In this document: positions 16,847-26,193 of the stretch, piece by piece
Layout of the letters: every line of letters begins with the position of its first letter
How positions within the stretch are numbered: position 1 is the first letter of the stretch
NCBI RefSeq assembly: GCF_009663685.2
Contig: NZ_RCOG02000027.1
Coordinates: forward strand, 581,181-645,180
Direction: 5' to 3'
Length of the DNA: 64,000 nucleotides
From: Cupriavidus sp. U2
GTDB taxonomy: Bacteria; Pseudomonadota; Gammaproteobacteria; Burkholderiales; Burkholderiaceae
Position numbers and translations under genes: made by a program
Notes under the pieces: model-generated
What the model was told of the DNA's origin: nothing
Seen by the model: only the letters and a program-made list of their open reading frames with translations
Database searches by the model: none

Positions 16847-18562
16847 TTACAGGGCCATATCGGGCACCTTCTTCACCACGCCCGGGTTCGCCATCGGGCC
16901 GGTGGACGGAACAAAGCCGTCGAGGCTGGGCGGCGCGATGGCGAGTTGCAGCGTCTCGGCCGTGGTCGCCCATTCCTTTGCCAGAAGCTGCGGATTGTCA
17001 TTGAGCTTCTTGCCGTAGCTCGGCACGATCTCGCGAATCTTCTGCTGCCAGGCCGGCGATTTCATCTGCTCGGGGAACACGCGCTCCAGCAACGACAGCA
17101 TGATCGCCGGCGACGTCGAGCCTCCGGGTGAAGCGCCCAACAGCGCAGATACCGAACGGTCGCCAGACACCACAACCTCCGTGCCGAGCTTCAGTACGCC
17201 GCCCTTCTCCGGGTCGTTCTTGATGATCTGCACGCGTTGTCCAGCCTCCCACAGACGCCAGTCCTCGTCCTTCGCCTCGGGCATGTAGTGACGCAGCGCC
17301 GCCATCTTTTCTTCGCGGGACAGCGCCAATTGCTGCGCAAGGTACTTCACGAGTGCAAACTCGTGAGCGCCGACCTGCAACTGAGGAATGACGTTCGACG
17401 GGGTCGTCGCCTTGACCAGGTCGAAATACGAGCCGTTTTTGAGGAATTTGCTCGACCACGTGGCAAACGGCCCGAAGAGGATCACCTTCTTGCCATCGAG
17501 CACGCGGGTATCCAGATGTGGCACCGACATGGGGGGCGAGCCGGTATCCGCAAGGCCATAGACCTTTGCCAGATGGCGCGAGGCAATCTCGGGCTTGTCC
17601 GTAACGAGGAACTCGCCGCCCACCGGGAAGCCGCCGTATTGCTTCGCCTCGGGAATGCCGGACAGTTGCAGCAGCGGCAATGCAGCGCCGCCCGCGCCAA
17701 TGAACACGTTTCGAGCATCTACCGTCTGAATCCGGGAGCCGTCCTTCGTGTCGAAGGCCGAGACCCGCCAGGTGCCGTCCTCGTTGCGGGTAATGGAACG
17801 CACCTCGTAGCCGGTGGAGAGCTTCACGCCTGCATGGGCGGTCAGGTGCTTGTAGAACTGCCGCGTGATTTCACCCAGATTCACGTCCGTACCGAGTGGC
17901 GAACGCGTGGCGGTGACCACCTCATCGGCCTTGCGGCCTTCCATCATGATGGGAATCCACTCCGCAATCTTCGCCGGGTCGGTGGTCATTTCCATGCCGG
18001 CGAACAGCGGCGAAGCCTTGAGCGCCTCGACGCGCTTGCGCATGAACTCCCGGTTCTCCTGTCCGAAGACCAGATTCATGTGCGGCGTCGAGTTGATGAA
18101 CTCCCGCGGGTTGCCCAAAACGCCCTTGCGCACCTGATGCGCCCAGAACTGGCGCGAGATCTGGAAGTTCTCGTTGATGTCGATGGCCTTGTCGATATGG
18201 ACATTGCCCTTGTCGTCCATCGGCGTGTAGTTCAGCTCGCAGAGTGCCGAGTGTCCGGTGCCGGCGTTGTTCCAGCCGTTCGAGCTTTCTTCCGCGACCT
18301 TGTCCAGGCGCTCGAACACCTCGCACGTCCAGTCCGGCTGCAGCTCTTTCAGATAAACGCCGAGCGTGGCGCTCATGATGCCGCCGCCAATCAGCAGCAC
18401 ATCGACCTTGCGATCGGCCCTGGCAGCGCGGTACTGACTGCCGAAAAAGTACGAATAGCCACCCCATGCGGCTGCGGCGCCGACAGCGGTTGCAATGAAC
18501 TTACGACGGGTGAAAGGCTTGCCGCCGCGGCGTGCGGCGGTCTTCTTGTCCGATTGAGTCAT
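16847..18562 (-). CDS. mqo: Malate:quinone oxidoreductase with twin-arginine N-terminus
   Basis: A 571-residue FAD-dependent malate:quinone oxidoreductase, oxidising malate to oxaloacetate and reducing membrane quinone. The FAD motif is DVLLIGGGIMSATLG (about 54-68). Family segments include EESSNGWNNAGTGHSALCELNYTP, GPFATWSSKFLKNGS, LLGASPGGSTSPAIML and a C-terminal AKEWATTAETL. Ahead of the domain lies a Tat-like signal FTRRKFIATAVGAAAAWGG, unusual because classical MQO is cytoplasmic and peripheral. The ATG at 18562 is preferred; a GTG three codons upstream is possible. It stands alone. I see no second mqo-like frame in the window. Confidence 0.92.
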   Translation of the reverse strand: MTQSDKKTAARRGGKPFTRRKFIATAVGAAAAWGGYSYFFGSQYRAARADRKVDVLLIGGGIMSATLGVYLKELQPDWTCEVFERLDKVAEESSNGWNNAGTGHSALCELNYTPMDDKGNVHIDKAIDINENFQISRQFWAHQVRKGVLGNPREFINSTPHMNLVFGQENREFMRKRVEALKASPLFAGMEMTTDPAKIAEWIPIMMEGRKADEVVTATRSPLGTDVNLGEITRQFYKHLTAHAGVKLSTGYEVRSITRNEDGTWRVSAFDTKDGSRIQTVDARNVFIGAGGAALPLLQLSGIPEAKQYGGFPVGGEFLVTDKPEIASRHLAKVYGLADTGSPPMSVPHLDTRVLDGKKVILFGPFATWSSKFLKNGSYFDLVKATTPSNVIPQLQVGAHEFALVKYLAQQLALSREEKMAALRHYMPEAKDEDWRLWEAGQRVQIIKNDPEKGGVLKLGTEVVVSGDRSVSALLGASPGGSTSPAIMLSLLERVFPEQMKSPAWQQKIREIVPSYGKKLNDNPQLLAKEWATTAETLQLAIAPPSLDGFVPSTGPMANPGVVKKVPDMAL

Positions 18563-18994
18563 GGGAGTCACTTCAAATTAGCGTGCAGCGTCGACAGACT
18601 GATCAAGCCGAGGCAATACCAACGTTGATTCAGACTGCGGGGGGCGCTGTCGTTTTCTGCGCGGCGGATTGGAAGTGAATCCACATGCCGGCGATACAAG
18701 CGGCGATTCTAACGCACGTCGCGCGCCTATGTAGGGGAAAACCCTGATATATCAAGCAGGATCGCTCGGCTGATATGCCGAATGAGGCTCCTGCGGATCA
18801 GAGTTGCCGTATCTGGACCGGGCACATTGGCCTTGACGCATGCCTTGCCAGACGGCCCAAAAAAAAACCCGCCACATGTAGAGGCGGGTCTTTCTATAAC
18901 GGCTACGAAGCGAGTTCGCCAAACGCACAAGCAGCGATTTGCCACTCGCATGCCCTCGGAACGGTCACAGGTGGCACAAGGCCACCTCACCGCA
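18563..18994. other. Intergenic region between mqo and flgL
   Basis: About 430 bases holding the promoter side of mqo and the flgL terminator at 18859-18889. No coding frame was convincing. Confidence 0.45.
18859..18889 (-). terminator. Rho-independent terminator of the flgKL unit
   Basis: On the minus strand, stem ACCCGCC / GGCGGGT with a 9-base loop is followed directly by a run of eight or more T. It lies about 105 bases after the flgL stop and should end the flgK-flgL transcript. Confidence 0.88.
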
Positions 18995-20227
18995 TTACCC
19001 CAGGAACCTGAACAGGTTCATCTGCTGGATCTGCATGAAGGATTGCTGCGCGCCCTGCAGTGCCGTCTGGCGCTGGTAATACTCTGTAATGGCCGATGCG
19101 TAATCCAGTTCGGTCAGGTCCGAGAGCGTCTTGGAATTGCTCAAGTCGCGGTTCGAGCCGATGGTGTCCAGCGCATCGAGTTCGTTCATGCGCGAGCCCA
19201 CCGACGCACGCACCGTCAGCACGTTGTCCAGCGAGTTGTTGTTCTGGCGCAGGCCGGTCGAGATCGCGTTCTGCAGGTTGGCCGCGGCCACGTCCTGGGC
19301 AGTGCCGGAGTCGATCGGCGTGCGCAGGGCGGTAATCACATCCTTCAGGTTGGCGAACATGTCGGCGCCTGCCTGCTGGGCCGGCTGCACCAGGAACGTG
19401 TCGTTATTGGCGGGCGTGCCCTTGATCGAGAACGACACGCCGGCCACGTTGATGGAGCCGCCATCGACGTAGTTCGTTGCCGGGCCAACGGGGTTGCCCG
19501 TGGTCAGGTCGTTGACCGTGTATTGCGTGACGCCGGCAGCGACCGAGAACGTCACGCTCAGATTGTGGCCGTACAGGGCGTTGCTCGGATCTGTCACCGA
19601 AATCGCGCTGAAGGTGCCTGTGCCGGCGTTGGTGCTGCTGCCCTTGATGACGTAGCCAGCATTGGCCGTGACGGTCTGGAAGATCTCCGCGCCGTTGTTG
19701 CCGGCTTCCATCTGGCGCGCCACGTCAACCTGCAGCAATTGGTGGCCGGTGTCGCCCTGGTACGTGAGGTTGCCGGCGGCATCGGTCGCGAAGGGGGCGG
19801 TGCCGGTCTTCAGGCCCGCGAACAGGTAGTTGCCATTGCCGTCATCGGCGTTGGCCAAGCCCACCAGTTGATCGTACTGGCCTTGCAGCGCCGTTGCCAG
19901 CGATGCGCGATCGTTGTCGCTCAGCGTGCCGTTACCGGCGTTCACCAGCAGCGACTTGATGTTCTGCAGCACGGTGGTTACCGTCGACAGCGTGTTCTCT
20001 TCCAGGCCCAGCGACGCATTGGCCTGCTTGCGCGAAGCGGTGTACTGGCCGTTCACGGCGACCGATTGCGACACGCCCAGCGCGCGCGTGGCCGCGACGG
20101 GGTCGTCCGACGGCGTCAACACGCGGCGGCCGGTGGCCAGCTGCTGTTGCACGTGCAGCAGGTTGGACTGCTGGCTGTTCATCGAGGACAGGCCCTGGTG
20201 ATACAGGGTGGAGGTTGCGACGCGCAT
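18995..20227 (-). CDS. flgL: Flagellar hook-filament junction protein FlgL (HAP3)
   Basis: A 410-residue HAP3. It has the flagellin-like N-terminus MRVATSTLYHQGLSSMNSQQSNLLHVQQQLATGRRVLTPSDDPVAA and the C-terminal coiled segment LDTIGSNRDLSNSKTLSDL...MNLFRFLG. These two ends pair in the D0/D1 domains. It joins FlgK to the flagellin filament and is exported by the flagellar type III apparatus, so no Sec signal is present. AAGGA precedes the ATG. It follows flgK by 43 bases and is the last gene before the terminator. Confidence 0.95.
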   Translation of the reverse strand: MRVATSTLYHQGLSSMNSQQSNLLHVQQQLATGRRVLTPSDDPVAATRALGVSQSVAVNGQYTASRKQANASLGLEENTLSTVTTVLQNIKSLLVNAGNGTLSDNDRASLATALQGQYDQLVGLANADDGNGNYLFAGLKTGTAPFATDAAGNLTYQGDTGHQLLQVDVARQMEAGNNGAEIFQTVTANAGYVIKGSSTNAGTGTFSAISVTDPSNALYGHNLSVTFSVAAGVTQYTVNDLTTGNPVGPATNYVDGGSINVAGVSFSIKGTPANNDTFLVQPAQQAGADMFANLKDVITALRTPIDSGTAQDVAAANLQNAISTGLRQNNNSLDNVLTVRASVGSRMNELDALDTIGSNRDLSNSKTLSDLTELDYASAITEYYQRQTALQGAQQSFMQIQQMNLFRFLG

Positions 20228-20270
20228 GGCGTGATTCCTTCTTTTCCGATGTTGTCAGGGATGTCCGCGA

Positions 20271-22181
20271 TCAGCCGATGCTGACCAGCGTGTCGAAGAT
20301 CGTGCTGGCCGCCTGGATGACCTTGGCGTTGGCCTGGTACAGCTGCTGGAACTTCAGCAGGTTCACGGTTTCCTCGTCCATGTTCACGCCCGACACCGAC
20401 TGCTGGGCCGTGTAGATCTGGTCCGTGATGCTGTCCTGCGATGCCGACGCGATGTCGGTCGACTTGGCCTTGCTGCCCACGTCGTTGACCAGCTGGGCAT
20501 ACGCGTCGTTGAAGCTCGACGTGCCATTGATGGTCTTGGCGGTCTGCAGCTTGGCCAGCTTGAGCATGTTGCCGTTGTCGGCCACCGCGCCCGTGTTGTT
20601 CGACAGCGTGAACTGGTCGCCATTCTTGGGCGTGCCGTTCAGGCTGAACGTCATGTTGTTGATCGTGATATCCGTACCCGTGGCCGTGGTGGTAACGGTG
20701 GGCGCAGGGGCCAGCGGATTGCCGGTGACGGAATCCACGATCACGTAGGCGCCACCGGTGTACGTAACCTTGACCGGATTGGTCAGCAGCGAGTAACCCG
20801 GGGTCACGTTGGACAGCGACGCCTTCACCGTGCCGGTATTCTGCGTGCTGGCATCCACGCGTGCCGGCGATGCCGCGGCAATCTTGGCCGGATCGGTGAT
20901 CAGCGCGTTGAAGCTCGACGCAACGTTGCGCGTCGGCTGGATCTCGAACGAGTCGTTCGGATTCATCGGCGCGCTCAGCGTGATGTTCATGCCGTCCGCG
21001 GTGAAGGTCGGCAGCGCCGGCCCGGGGAAGCTCTGCACCACCACGTTGTCGGTCTTGCGCGTGAGCGAGTACTGGCCGCCCACGAAGCTCAGCGTGTAGT
21101 CGCTGGTGGTCAGGTTGCCGGCGTTGGTGATCGTCGCCGTCACTATCGAAGTGGACGTGTTGTTGTTGTTCGCGTACACCACCGGCGAACCCATGGCGAA
21201 CATGTCAGTGCCGATGGCGCCGTTCAGGTCGATACCGAGCTTGTGCTGGGCATTGAACGTCTGCCCGATGGCCAGCGAAATGCGGCCGATGGCGCTTTGC
21301 GCCGTGTCCAGCGTCTCGCTGCGGAAGCGCATCAGGCCGCCGATGGAGCCGCCGGTGACCGCGCCCGGTTCGGCCTCGATCGAATTCGACGTGCCCGGAA
21401 TCGTGTAGGCGATGACCGTGCGGCTGGGGTCGGCTGCCGAAGCCACGGCCTTGATGTCGTACGAGTCGCTGCCCATCACCAGCGGCTGGCCATTGCCCAC
21501 GAACACGTTGTACGTGCCACCGTCCTGCACCACCACCTTGGCGCCCACCAGTTCGGTCAGCTTGGCCACGGCCTGGTCGCGCTGGTCGAGCAGGTCGTTG
21601 GGAGGCTGGCCGCCGGCGGAGGCGGTCATGCGCGTGATTTCCTTGTTCAGGCTGGCGATCTGCTTGGTGTAGTCATTGACCTGCGTGACCGACGACTGCA
21701 GCTGGGTATTGATGCCGTCCTGCAACTGCTTGAAGTAATCGCTCGACGACTTGATCTGGCCGGCCAGTGCCTGGGCCGACGAGATCAGGCCCTGGCGCGT
21801 GGCCGGGTCCGACGGCGTGTCCGACACGGCCTGCACGGCCGCGAAGAACTTTTGCATCAGCGGCGCCAGGCCACCCTTTTCGTCTGCCAGCAGGTTGTCG
21901 ATCTGGCGGATCTGGTCCGAGTACGTCGACAGGTCGTGACTGGCCGACGTGGCGCCACGCAACTGGCCGGTCAGGAAGCTGTCGTACACGCGCTGCACGG
22001 TGACCGTGTTCGCGCCCATGCCGTAGAAGCCCGAACCAGTGGCCTGGCCGCCGGCCGACGCAATGATCGTGTTCTGGCGCGTATAGCCCGCGGTGGCCGC
22101 GTTGCTGAAGTTGTGGCCGACCGTGGTAAGCCCGTTCTGGGCGACGTTCAGGCCCGACAGACCGATATTAAACAGAGACAT
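20271..22181 (-). CDS. flgK: Flagellar hook-associated protein FlgK (HAP1)
   Basis: A 636-residue HAP1. The N-terminus MSLFNIGLSGLNVAQNGLTTVGHNFSNAATAGYTRQ is the rod/hook/HAP signature and the C-terminus NLLKFQQLYQANAKVIQAASTIFDTLVSIG is the matching D0 helix. The central region is long and rich in Thr/Asn/Gly. The ATG at 22181 is chosen for the canonical N-terminus; GGAG lies about eleven bases upstream. A sigma-28-type promoter starts about 65 bases upstream, so flgKL form a late (class III) unit separate from the flgB-J operon. Confidence 0.96.
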   Translation of the reverse strand: MSLFNIGLSGLNVAQNGLTTVGHNFSNAATAGYTRQNTIIASAGGQATGSGFYGMGANTVTVQRVYDSFLTGQLRGATSASHDLSTYSDQIRQIDNLLADEKGGLAPLMQKFFAAVQAVSDTPSDPATRQGLISSAQALAGQIKSSSDYFKQLQDGINTQLQSSVTQVNDYTKQIASLNKEITRMTASAGGQPPNDLLDQRDQAVAKLTELVGAKVVVQDGGTYNVFVGNGQPLVMGSDSYDIKAVASAADPSRTVIAYTIPGTSNSIEAEPGAVTGGSIGGLMRFRSETLDTAQSAIGRISLAIGQTFNAQHKLGIDLNGAIGTDMFAMGSPVVYANNNNTSTSIVTATITNAGNLTTSDYTLSFVGGQYSLTRKTDNVVVQSFPGPALPTFTADGMNITLSAPMNPNDSFEIQPTRNVASSFNALITDPAKIAAASPARVDASTQNTGTVKASLSNVTPGYSLLTNPVKVTYTGGAYVIVDSVTGNPLAPAPTVTTTATGTDITINNMTFSLNGTPKNGDQFTLSNNTGAVADNGNMLKLAKLQTAKTINGTSSFNDAYAQLVNDVGSKAKSTDIASASQDSITDQIYTAQQSVSGVNMDEETVNLLKFQQLYQANAKVIQAASTIFDTLVSIG

Positions 22182-22246
22182 GTTTGTCTGACTCCGGATC
22201 GAATGGCTAGCCAGCGGCAAACGGCCGACGGCGGTGGATGTGTTGG

Positions 22247-22274
22247 TTATCGGCGGAAATGCGGCGCGACTTTA
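22247..22274 (-). promoter_or_regulatory. Sigma-28 (FliA) promoter for flgKL
   Basis: On the minus strand, TAAA at 22274-22271 is followed after 16 bases by a perfect GCCGATAA at 22254-22247. The sigma-28 consensus is TAAA-N15-GCCGATAA, so only the spacer is one base long. It is 65 bases upstream of the flgK ATG. Confidence 0.8.
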
Positions 22275-22424
22275 GCGGCGCAATGCGTTGGAGTACCCGG
22301 CATTTGTGAGCGATCACTCTCATCGAAATGCAATGCAGAAGCGCAAACAGCGTGGCCGCTACCCGGTCACGCTGGATGGGGAACAGGGCGGCGACGTATG
22401 CTGCTGTCATCACCGCCGGCGGCG

Positions 22425-23447
22425 TCAGGTCGAGACTTTCTTCATGATCCGCACGAGCTTCTCGCCGTAGGCCGGATCGGTGGCGTACCCCGCGCGCTGC
22501 AGGCCATGGGCGGCTTCCTCGGCGTTCGAGGCGGTCACCACGCCCGCATAGCGCGGGTTGTTGCTGATCAGCTTCGCGTAGTCGTTGCAGGCTTCCTCAT
22601 ACGAGCCGTAGGCGCGGAACTTCGCGCGCACCTTCTGCGGCTGGCCGTCCACATATTCGGTGGTCAGGATCTCGGTGGTCGGCCCCTTCCAGTTGGCGCC
22701 TGCCTTGATGCCGAACACGTTGAAGGTGCTCGAACCATCGGGATTGCGGATTTCCCGGCGGCCCCAGCCCGACTCCAGCGCGGCCTGGCCCACGATCAGC
22801 TTGGCGGGCACGCCCGAGGCGCGCGACGCCGCCATGGCCGGCTCGGCCATGCGGTTGACGAAGTTGCTGATGTGCTCCGGCGAATCGTCCGGCAACTGGC
22901 CCAGCTGCGTCTGGCCATTGCCTTGCCAGTCGGCCTGGTTCTGGTATTGGCGCAAGCCGGCGGTCGGGTTCCATGCCGCGCCCGGCAGCGTGGTACCGAC
23001 TGGCGGCGGACCATCGGCGTCGGTGGCGCCGCGGCTGTCGAGCATCTGCGCCATTTGCGCGTCGCGCACGCTCGCGCCCGTGATCCCGCCGGCGCCGTTC
23101 ATGCCGGCCGGCAGTTGCGTGCCCGTGGCGCGGGCCAGCTGGCGAATCATGACGTCGGCCAGGCCGATGCCGCGCGACGACAACTGCTGCGACATCTGCT
23201 GGTCCATCATCGACATGTAGAGCTTGGTCTGCTCGTTGTCGAAAAGGCCATCGGACGGCGTGGCGTCGCGCATGCTCTTGAGCACCATCTGCGTGAACAC
23301 CGCCTCGAACTGCTTGGCAGCGGCCTGCAGCGTCGTCGCGTTGTTGCCGGCGCGGGCCTGGTTCTTGAGCGACTCGAATCCCTGCGTATCCAGGGCGAAC
23401 CGCTGCGAGATATCGGCCTGGCCGCCAAGCGTGTTACCCGCCGACAT
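22425..23447 (-). CDS. flgJ: Flagellar rod assembly protein / muramidase FlgJ
   Basis: A 340-residue bifunctional FlgJ. The N-terminal third is the rod-cap domain (AAKQFEAVFTQMVLKSMRDA, then YMSMMDQQMSQQL). A Gly/Pro/Gln-rich linker covers about 120-195. The C-terminal glucosaminidase-like domain has GVPAKLIVGQAALESGWGRREI (the Glu of ALESGWG is the expected catalytic acid), FGIKAG and YASYEEACNDYAKLI-like segments. It caps the growing rod and cuts peptidoglycan in the periplasm. Its ATG overlaps the flgI stop by one base (TGATG), so the two are coupled. Confidence 0.95.
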   Translation of the reverse strand: MSAGNTLGGQADISQRFALDTQGFESLKNQARAGNNATTLQAAAKQFEAVFTQMVLKSMRDATPSDGLFDNEQTKLYMSMMDQQMSQQLSSRGIGLADVMIRQLARATGTQLPAGMNGAGGITGASVRDAQMAQMLDSRGATDADGPPPVGTTLPGAAWNPTAGLRQYQNQADWQGNGQTQLGQLPDDSPEHISNFVNRMAEPAMAASRASGVPAKLIVGQAALESGWGRREIRNPDGSSTFNVFGIKAGANWKGPTTEILTTEYVDGQPQKVRAKFRAYGSYEEACNDYAKLISNNPRYAGVVTASNAEEAAHGLQRAGYATDPAYGEKLVRIMKKVST

Positions 23448-24631
23448 CAGATGATCTCCAGTTCGGCGCGCAGCGCGCCGGCGGAGCGCATGGCCTCCAG
23501 GATGGTCTGCAGGTCGGCCGGCGTGGCGCCCAGCGCGTTCAGGCCCTTGACCACGGCGGCCAGCGAAGCGCCCGCCTTGACGATCTGCAGCGAACCGCCA
23601 TCACGCTTGAGGTCGATCTGCGACACCGGCGCCACCACGGTCTGGCCCTGGCTGAACGGTGCCGGCTGGCTGATCACCGGCTGCGTATTGATGACCACCG
23701 ACAGGTTGCCGTGCGCAATCGCGCAGTCTTCCACGGTGACCGCCTGGTTCATCACAATAGAGCCGGTCCGCGCGTTCAGGATGACCTTGGCGGCGGCCTT
23801 GGCCGGCGTCACATCGATGCTCTCGATACGGGCCATGAAGCCCACGCGTGCGGTCGGCGTCTGCGGCATGCGAACCTGTACCACGCGGCCGTCCATCGCG
23901 GCGGCGGTGCCCGGGCCCATGTTGCGGTTGATCGCCTCGACCACGCGTTCGGCCGTGCCGAAGTCGGTGTCCTTCAGCTCCAGGTTCGTGAAGCCGTTTT
24001 CGGGCTGGAACGACGCCACGGCGCGTTCGACGATCGCGCCGTTGGCGATGCGGCCAACGGCCAACTGGTTGATCTGCACCTTGCTGCCGTTGGCCGACGC
24101 GCCCGCGCCGCCCACCAGCATGTTGCCCTGGGCGATGGCGTAGACCTGGCCGTCGGCGCCCTTGAGCGGCGTCATCAGCAGCGTGCCGCCGCGCAGGCTC
24201 TTGGCGTTACCCATCGACGACACCACCACGTCCATCTGGCTGCCCGGCTGGGCATAGGCCGGCAACGTGGCGGTGACCATCACGGCAGCCACGTTCTTGA
24301 GCTGCATGTTCTTGCCGGCGGGCAGCGTAATGCCCAGCTGCGACAGCATGTTGCTCAAGCTCTGCGTGGTGAACGGCGTCTGCATGGTCTGGTCGCCGGT
24401 ATTGTCCAGACCCACGACCAGGCCGTAGCCCACCAGCGGGTTGTCGCGCACGCCCTGGAACGTCGCCAGGTTCTTCAGGCGTTCCGCATGCGCGGCGCCG
24501 GCGCCCAGACCCAGTACGAGCAGGAGCAGCAGGCAGGCAAAAGATACCGCGCGACCTGAGCGGGAAAGACGGCCGGGCGGGTTGCCAAAATACGAGCCTG
24601 GCTTGTGGAAAGGCATCGGAGGCAGAAACAT
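23447..24631 (-). CDS. flgI: Flagellar P-ring protein FlgI
   Basis: A 394-residue P-ring protein. A Sec signal (LLLLLVLGLGAGAAHA, cleavage near residue 48) follows an unusually long, basic N-terminal region. The mature start ERLKNLATFQGVRDNPLVGYGLVVGLDNTGDQ is diagnostic, as is the C-terminal LQTILEAMRSAGALRAELEII. It polymerises around the rod at the peptidoglycan layer. The ATG at 24631 begins seven bases after the flgH stop; ATG 24616 (MPFHKPG) is an alternative. Longer upstream frames overlap flgH and are not used. Confidence 0.94.
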   Translation of the reverse strand: MFLPPMPFHKPGSYFGNPPGRLSRSGRAVSFACLLLLLVLGLGAGAAHAERLKNLATFQGVRDNPLVGYGLVVGLDNTGDQTMQTPFTTQSLSNMLSQLGITLPAGKNMQLKNVAAVMVTATLPAYAQPGSQMDVVVSSMGNAKSLRGGTLLMTPLKGADGQVYAIAQGNMLVGGAGASANGSKVQINQLAVGRIANGAIVERAVASFQPENGFTNLELKDTDFGTAERVVEAINRNMGPGTAAAMDGRVVQVRMPQTPTARVGFMARIESIDVTPAKAAAKVILNARTGSIVMNQAVTVEDCAIAHGNLSVVINTQPVISQPAPFSQGQTVVAPVSQIDLKRDGGSLQIVKAGASLAAVVKGLNALGATPADLQTILEAMRSAGALRAELEII

Positions 24632-24638
24632 GGCGGGA

Positions 24639-25337
24639 TCAGTACGGTAAGACATTGAGGAAGAAACGCTGCAGCCAGCCCATGTTCTGCGCCTCGTCGA
24701 TATACCCCTTCGCGGTGTATTCGATGCGCGCATCCGCCACCTGGGTGGACGGTACTGCGTTGTCGCCGGTAATCGTGCGCGGATTGACCACGCCCGAGAA
24801 ACGAATGAACTCCGCGCCCTGGTTGATCGCCATCTGCTTCTCGCCGGACACCACCAGGTTGCTGTTGGGCAGCACCTCGATCACCGTCACGGTGATCGTA
24901 CCGTTGAAGGTGTTGGCGGCACTGGCGCCGCCCCCGGCCTTCAGCGAGTTGGCACCGTTGATGTCGGCGTTCTGGCTGGTGCTGAACAGGCCGCTCAGGG
25001 CACGCGGCACCGCATTGAACGCCAGCGCGGTGCTGCCGGTGCGGTTGGCGTTGGTGGCAGAGTTCTTGCTCGCGTTGACGTTCTCGCTGATCACGATGGT
25101 AAGAATGTCGCCAACATTACGCGGCCGCCGATCCTCGAACAGCGGATTTCCCGCGTACGAGGATGCGTAGATCGAGCCCGTGGCAGGGGCCATCGCGCGC
25201 GGCTCGGCGCGTGCGGTGGTGGGCATCTGCACAAGCGGCTCCCTGGGCATCATCGCGCAGCCGCCGCTTGCCAGCGCGGCCAGGCCGACGATGGCACGAA
25301 CGACGAGTGGGCTGATGCGATACTGCGTGGCGGCCAT
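24639..25337 (-). CDS. flgH: Flagellar L-ring lipoprotein FlgH
   Basis: A 232-residue L-ring protein. The N-terminal lipoprotein signal ends LAALASGGC. The mature part has GSIYASSYAGNPLFEDRRPRNVGDILTIVISE, the family signature, and ends GYIDEAQNMGWLQRFFLNVLPY. It forms the outer-membrane bushing of the flagellum with FlgI. The ATG at 25337 has GGGA six bases upstream; the ATG two codons earlier (25343) has no spacing to a ribosome site. Nine to fifteen bases separate it from flgG. Confidence 0.95.
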   Translation of the reverse strand: MAATQYRISPLVVRAIVGLAALASGGCAMMPREPLVQMPTTARAEPRAMAPATGSIYASSYAGNPLFEDRRPRNVGDILTIVISENVNASKNSATNANRTGSTALAFNAVPRALSGLFSTSQNADINGANSLKAGGGASAANTFNGTITVTVIEVLPNSNLVVSGEKQMAINQGAEFIRFSGVVNPRTITGDNAVPSTQVADARIEYTAKGYIDEAQNMGWLQRFFLNVLPY

Positions 25338-25352
25338 GATCATTCCCGTTCT

Positions 25353-26138
25353 TTAGCCCATCTGGCTCAGACGCTGCAGCATCTGGTCCGAGGTCTGTAC
25401 CGCCTTGCTGTTGATTTCGTAAGCGCGCTGGGTCTGGATCATGCTGACCAGCTCTTCCACCACGTTCACGTTCGAAGCTTCGACGTAGTTGTTCTGCAGC
25501 GTGCCGGCGCCATTCAGGCCAGGCACCGACGTGTTCGGCGCACCGGAGGCATCGGTCTGCACGTACAGGTTTTCACCCAGGCTTTCCAGGCCGGCGGGGT
25601 TCGGGAACGTGGCGACCTGGATCTGGCCCACCGTCGCAGCGTTGGTCGAGCCCGGCTGCATCACGGTCACCGTGCCGTCGCGTGCGATGTTCACCGACGT
25701 GTAGTTGGCCGGCAGCGTGATGGCCGGGTTCAGCACGAAGCCGCTGGACGTCACCAGCTGGCCGTTCGGATCCACCTGGAACGAGCCGTCGCGCGTGTAC
25801 GAGGTGGTGCCGTCCGGCATCGTCACCTGGAAGAAGCCCTGGCCGATGATGGCCACGTCGCGCGAATTGCCCGTTTGCGTCGGGTTGCCTTGCGTGTGGA
25901 TACGTTCCGTGGCCACGGGGCGCACGCCGGTACCCAGCTGCATGCCCGACGGCAGTACGGTCTGGTCCGACGACAGCGCGCCCGGCTGGCGGATCGTCTG
26001 GTACATCAGTTCCTCGAAGACCGCGCGGCTGCGCTTGAAGCCCGTGGTCGACACGTTGGCCAGGTTGTTCGAGATCACGTCCATCTGCGTCTGCTGCGCA
26101 TCGAGGCCGGTCTTGGCGATCCAGAGAGAGCGAATCAT
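25353..26138 (-). CDS. flgG: Flagellar distal rod protein FlgG
   Basis: A 261-residue distal rod protein. N-terminus MIRSLWIAKTGLDAQQTQMDVISNNLANVSTTGFKRSRAVFEEL and C-terminus NVVEELVSMIQTQRAYEINSKAVQTSDQML are both classical. The length is the standard 260-262. It forms the stiff distal rod below the hook and is exported by the flagellar apparatus. It lies between flgF (55 bases upstream) and flgH in one transcription unit. Confidence 0.97.
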   Translation of the reverse strand: MIRSLWIAKTGLDAQQTQMDVISNNLANVSTTGFKRSRAVFEELMYQTIRQPGALSSDQTVLPSGMQLGTGVRPVATERIHTQGNPTQTGNSRDVAIIGQGFFQVTMPDGTTSYTRDGSFQVDPNGQLVTSSGFVLNPAITLPANYTSVNIARDGTVTVMQPGSTNAATVGQIQVATFPNPAGLESLGENLYVQTDASGAPNTSVPGLNGAGTLQNNYVEASNVNVVEELVSMIQTQRAYEINSKAVQTSDQMLQRLSQMG

Positions 26139-26193
26139 GGAGTTGTCCTGGTTCGAGAGTTCGTTATGCGTGCGACGGCTGCCGCGCGCGTCA

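Noticed and set aside
21243..24143. A 966-residue open frame on the plus strand opposite flgK-flgI
   Set aside because: It is antisense to well-supported flagellar genes and its translation is His/Arg/Gly-rich low-complexity sequence, as expected for the complement of GC-rich coding DNA.
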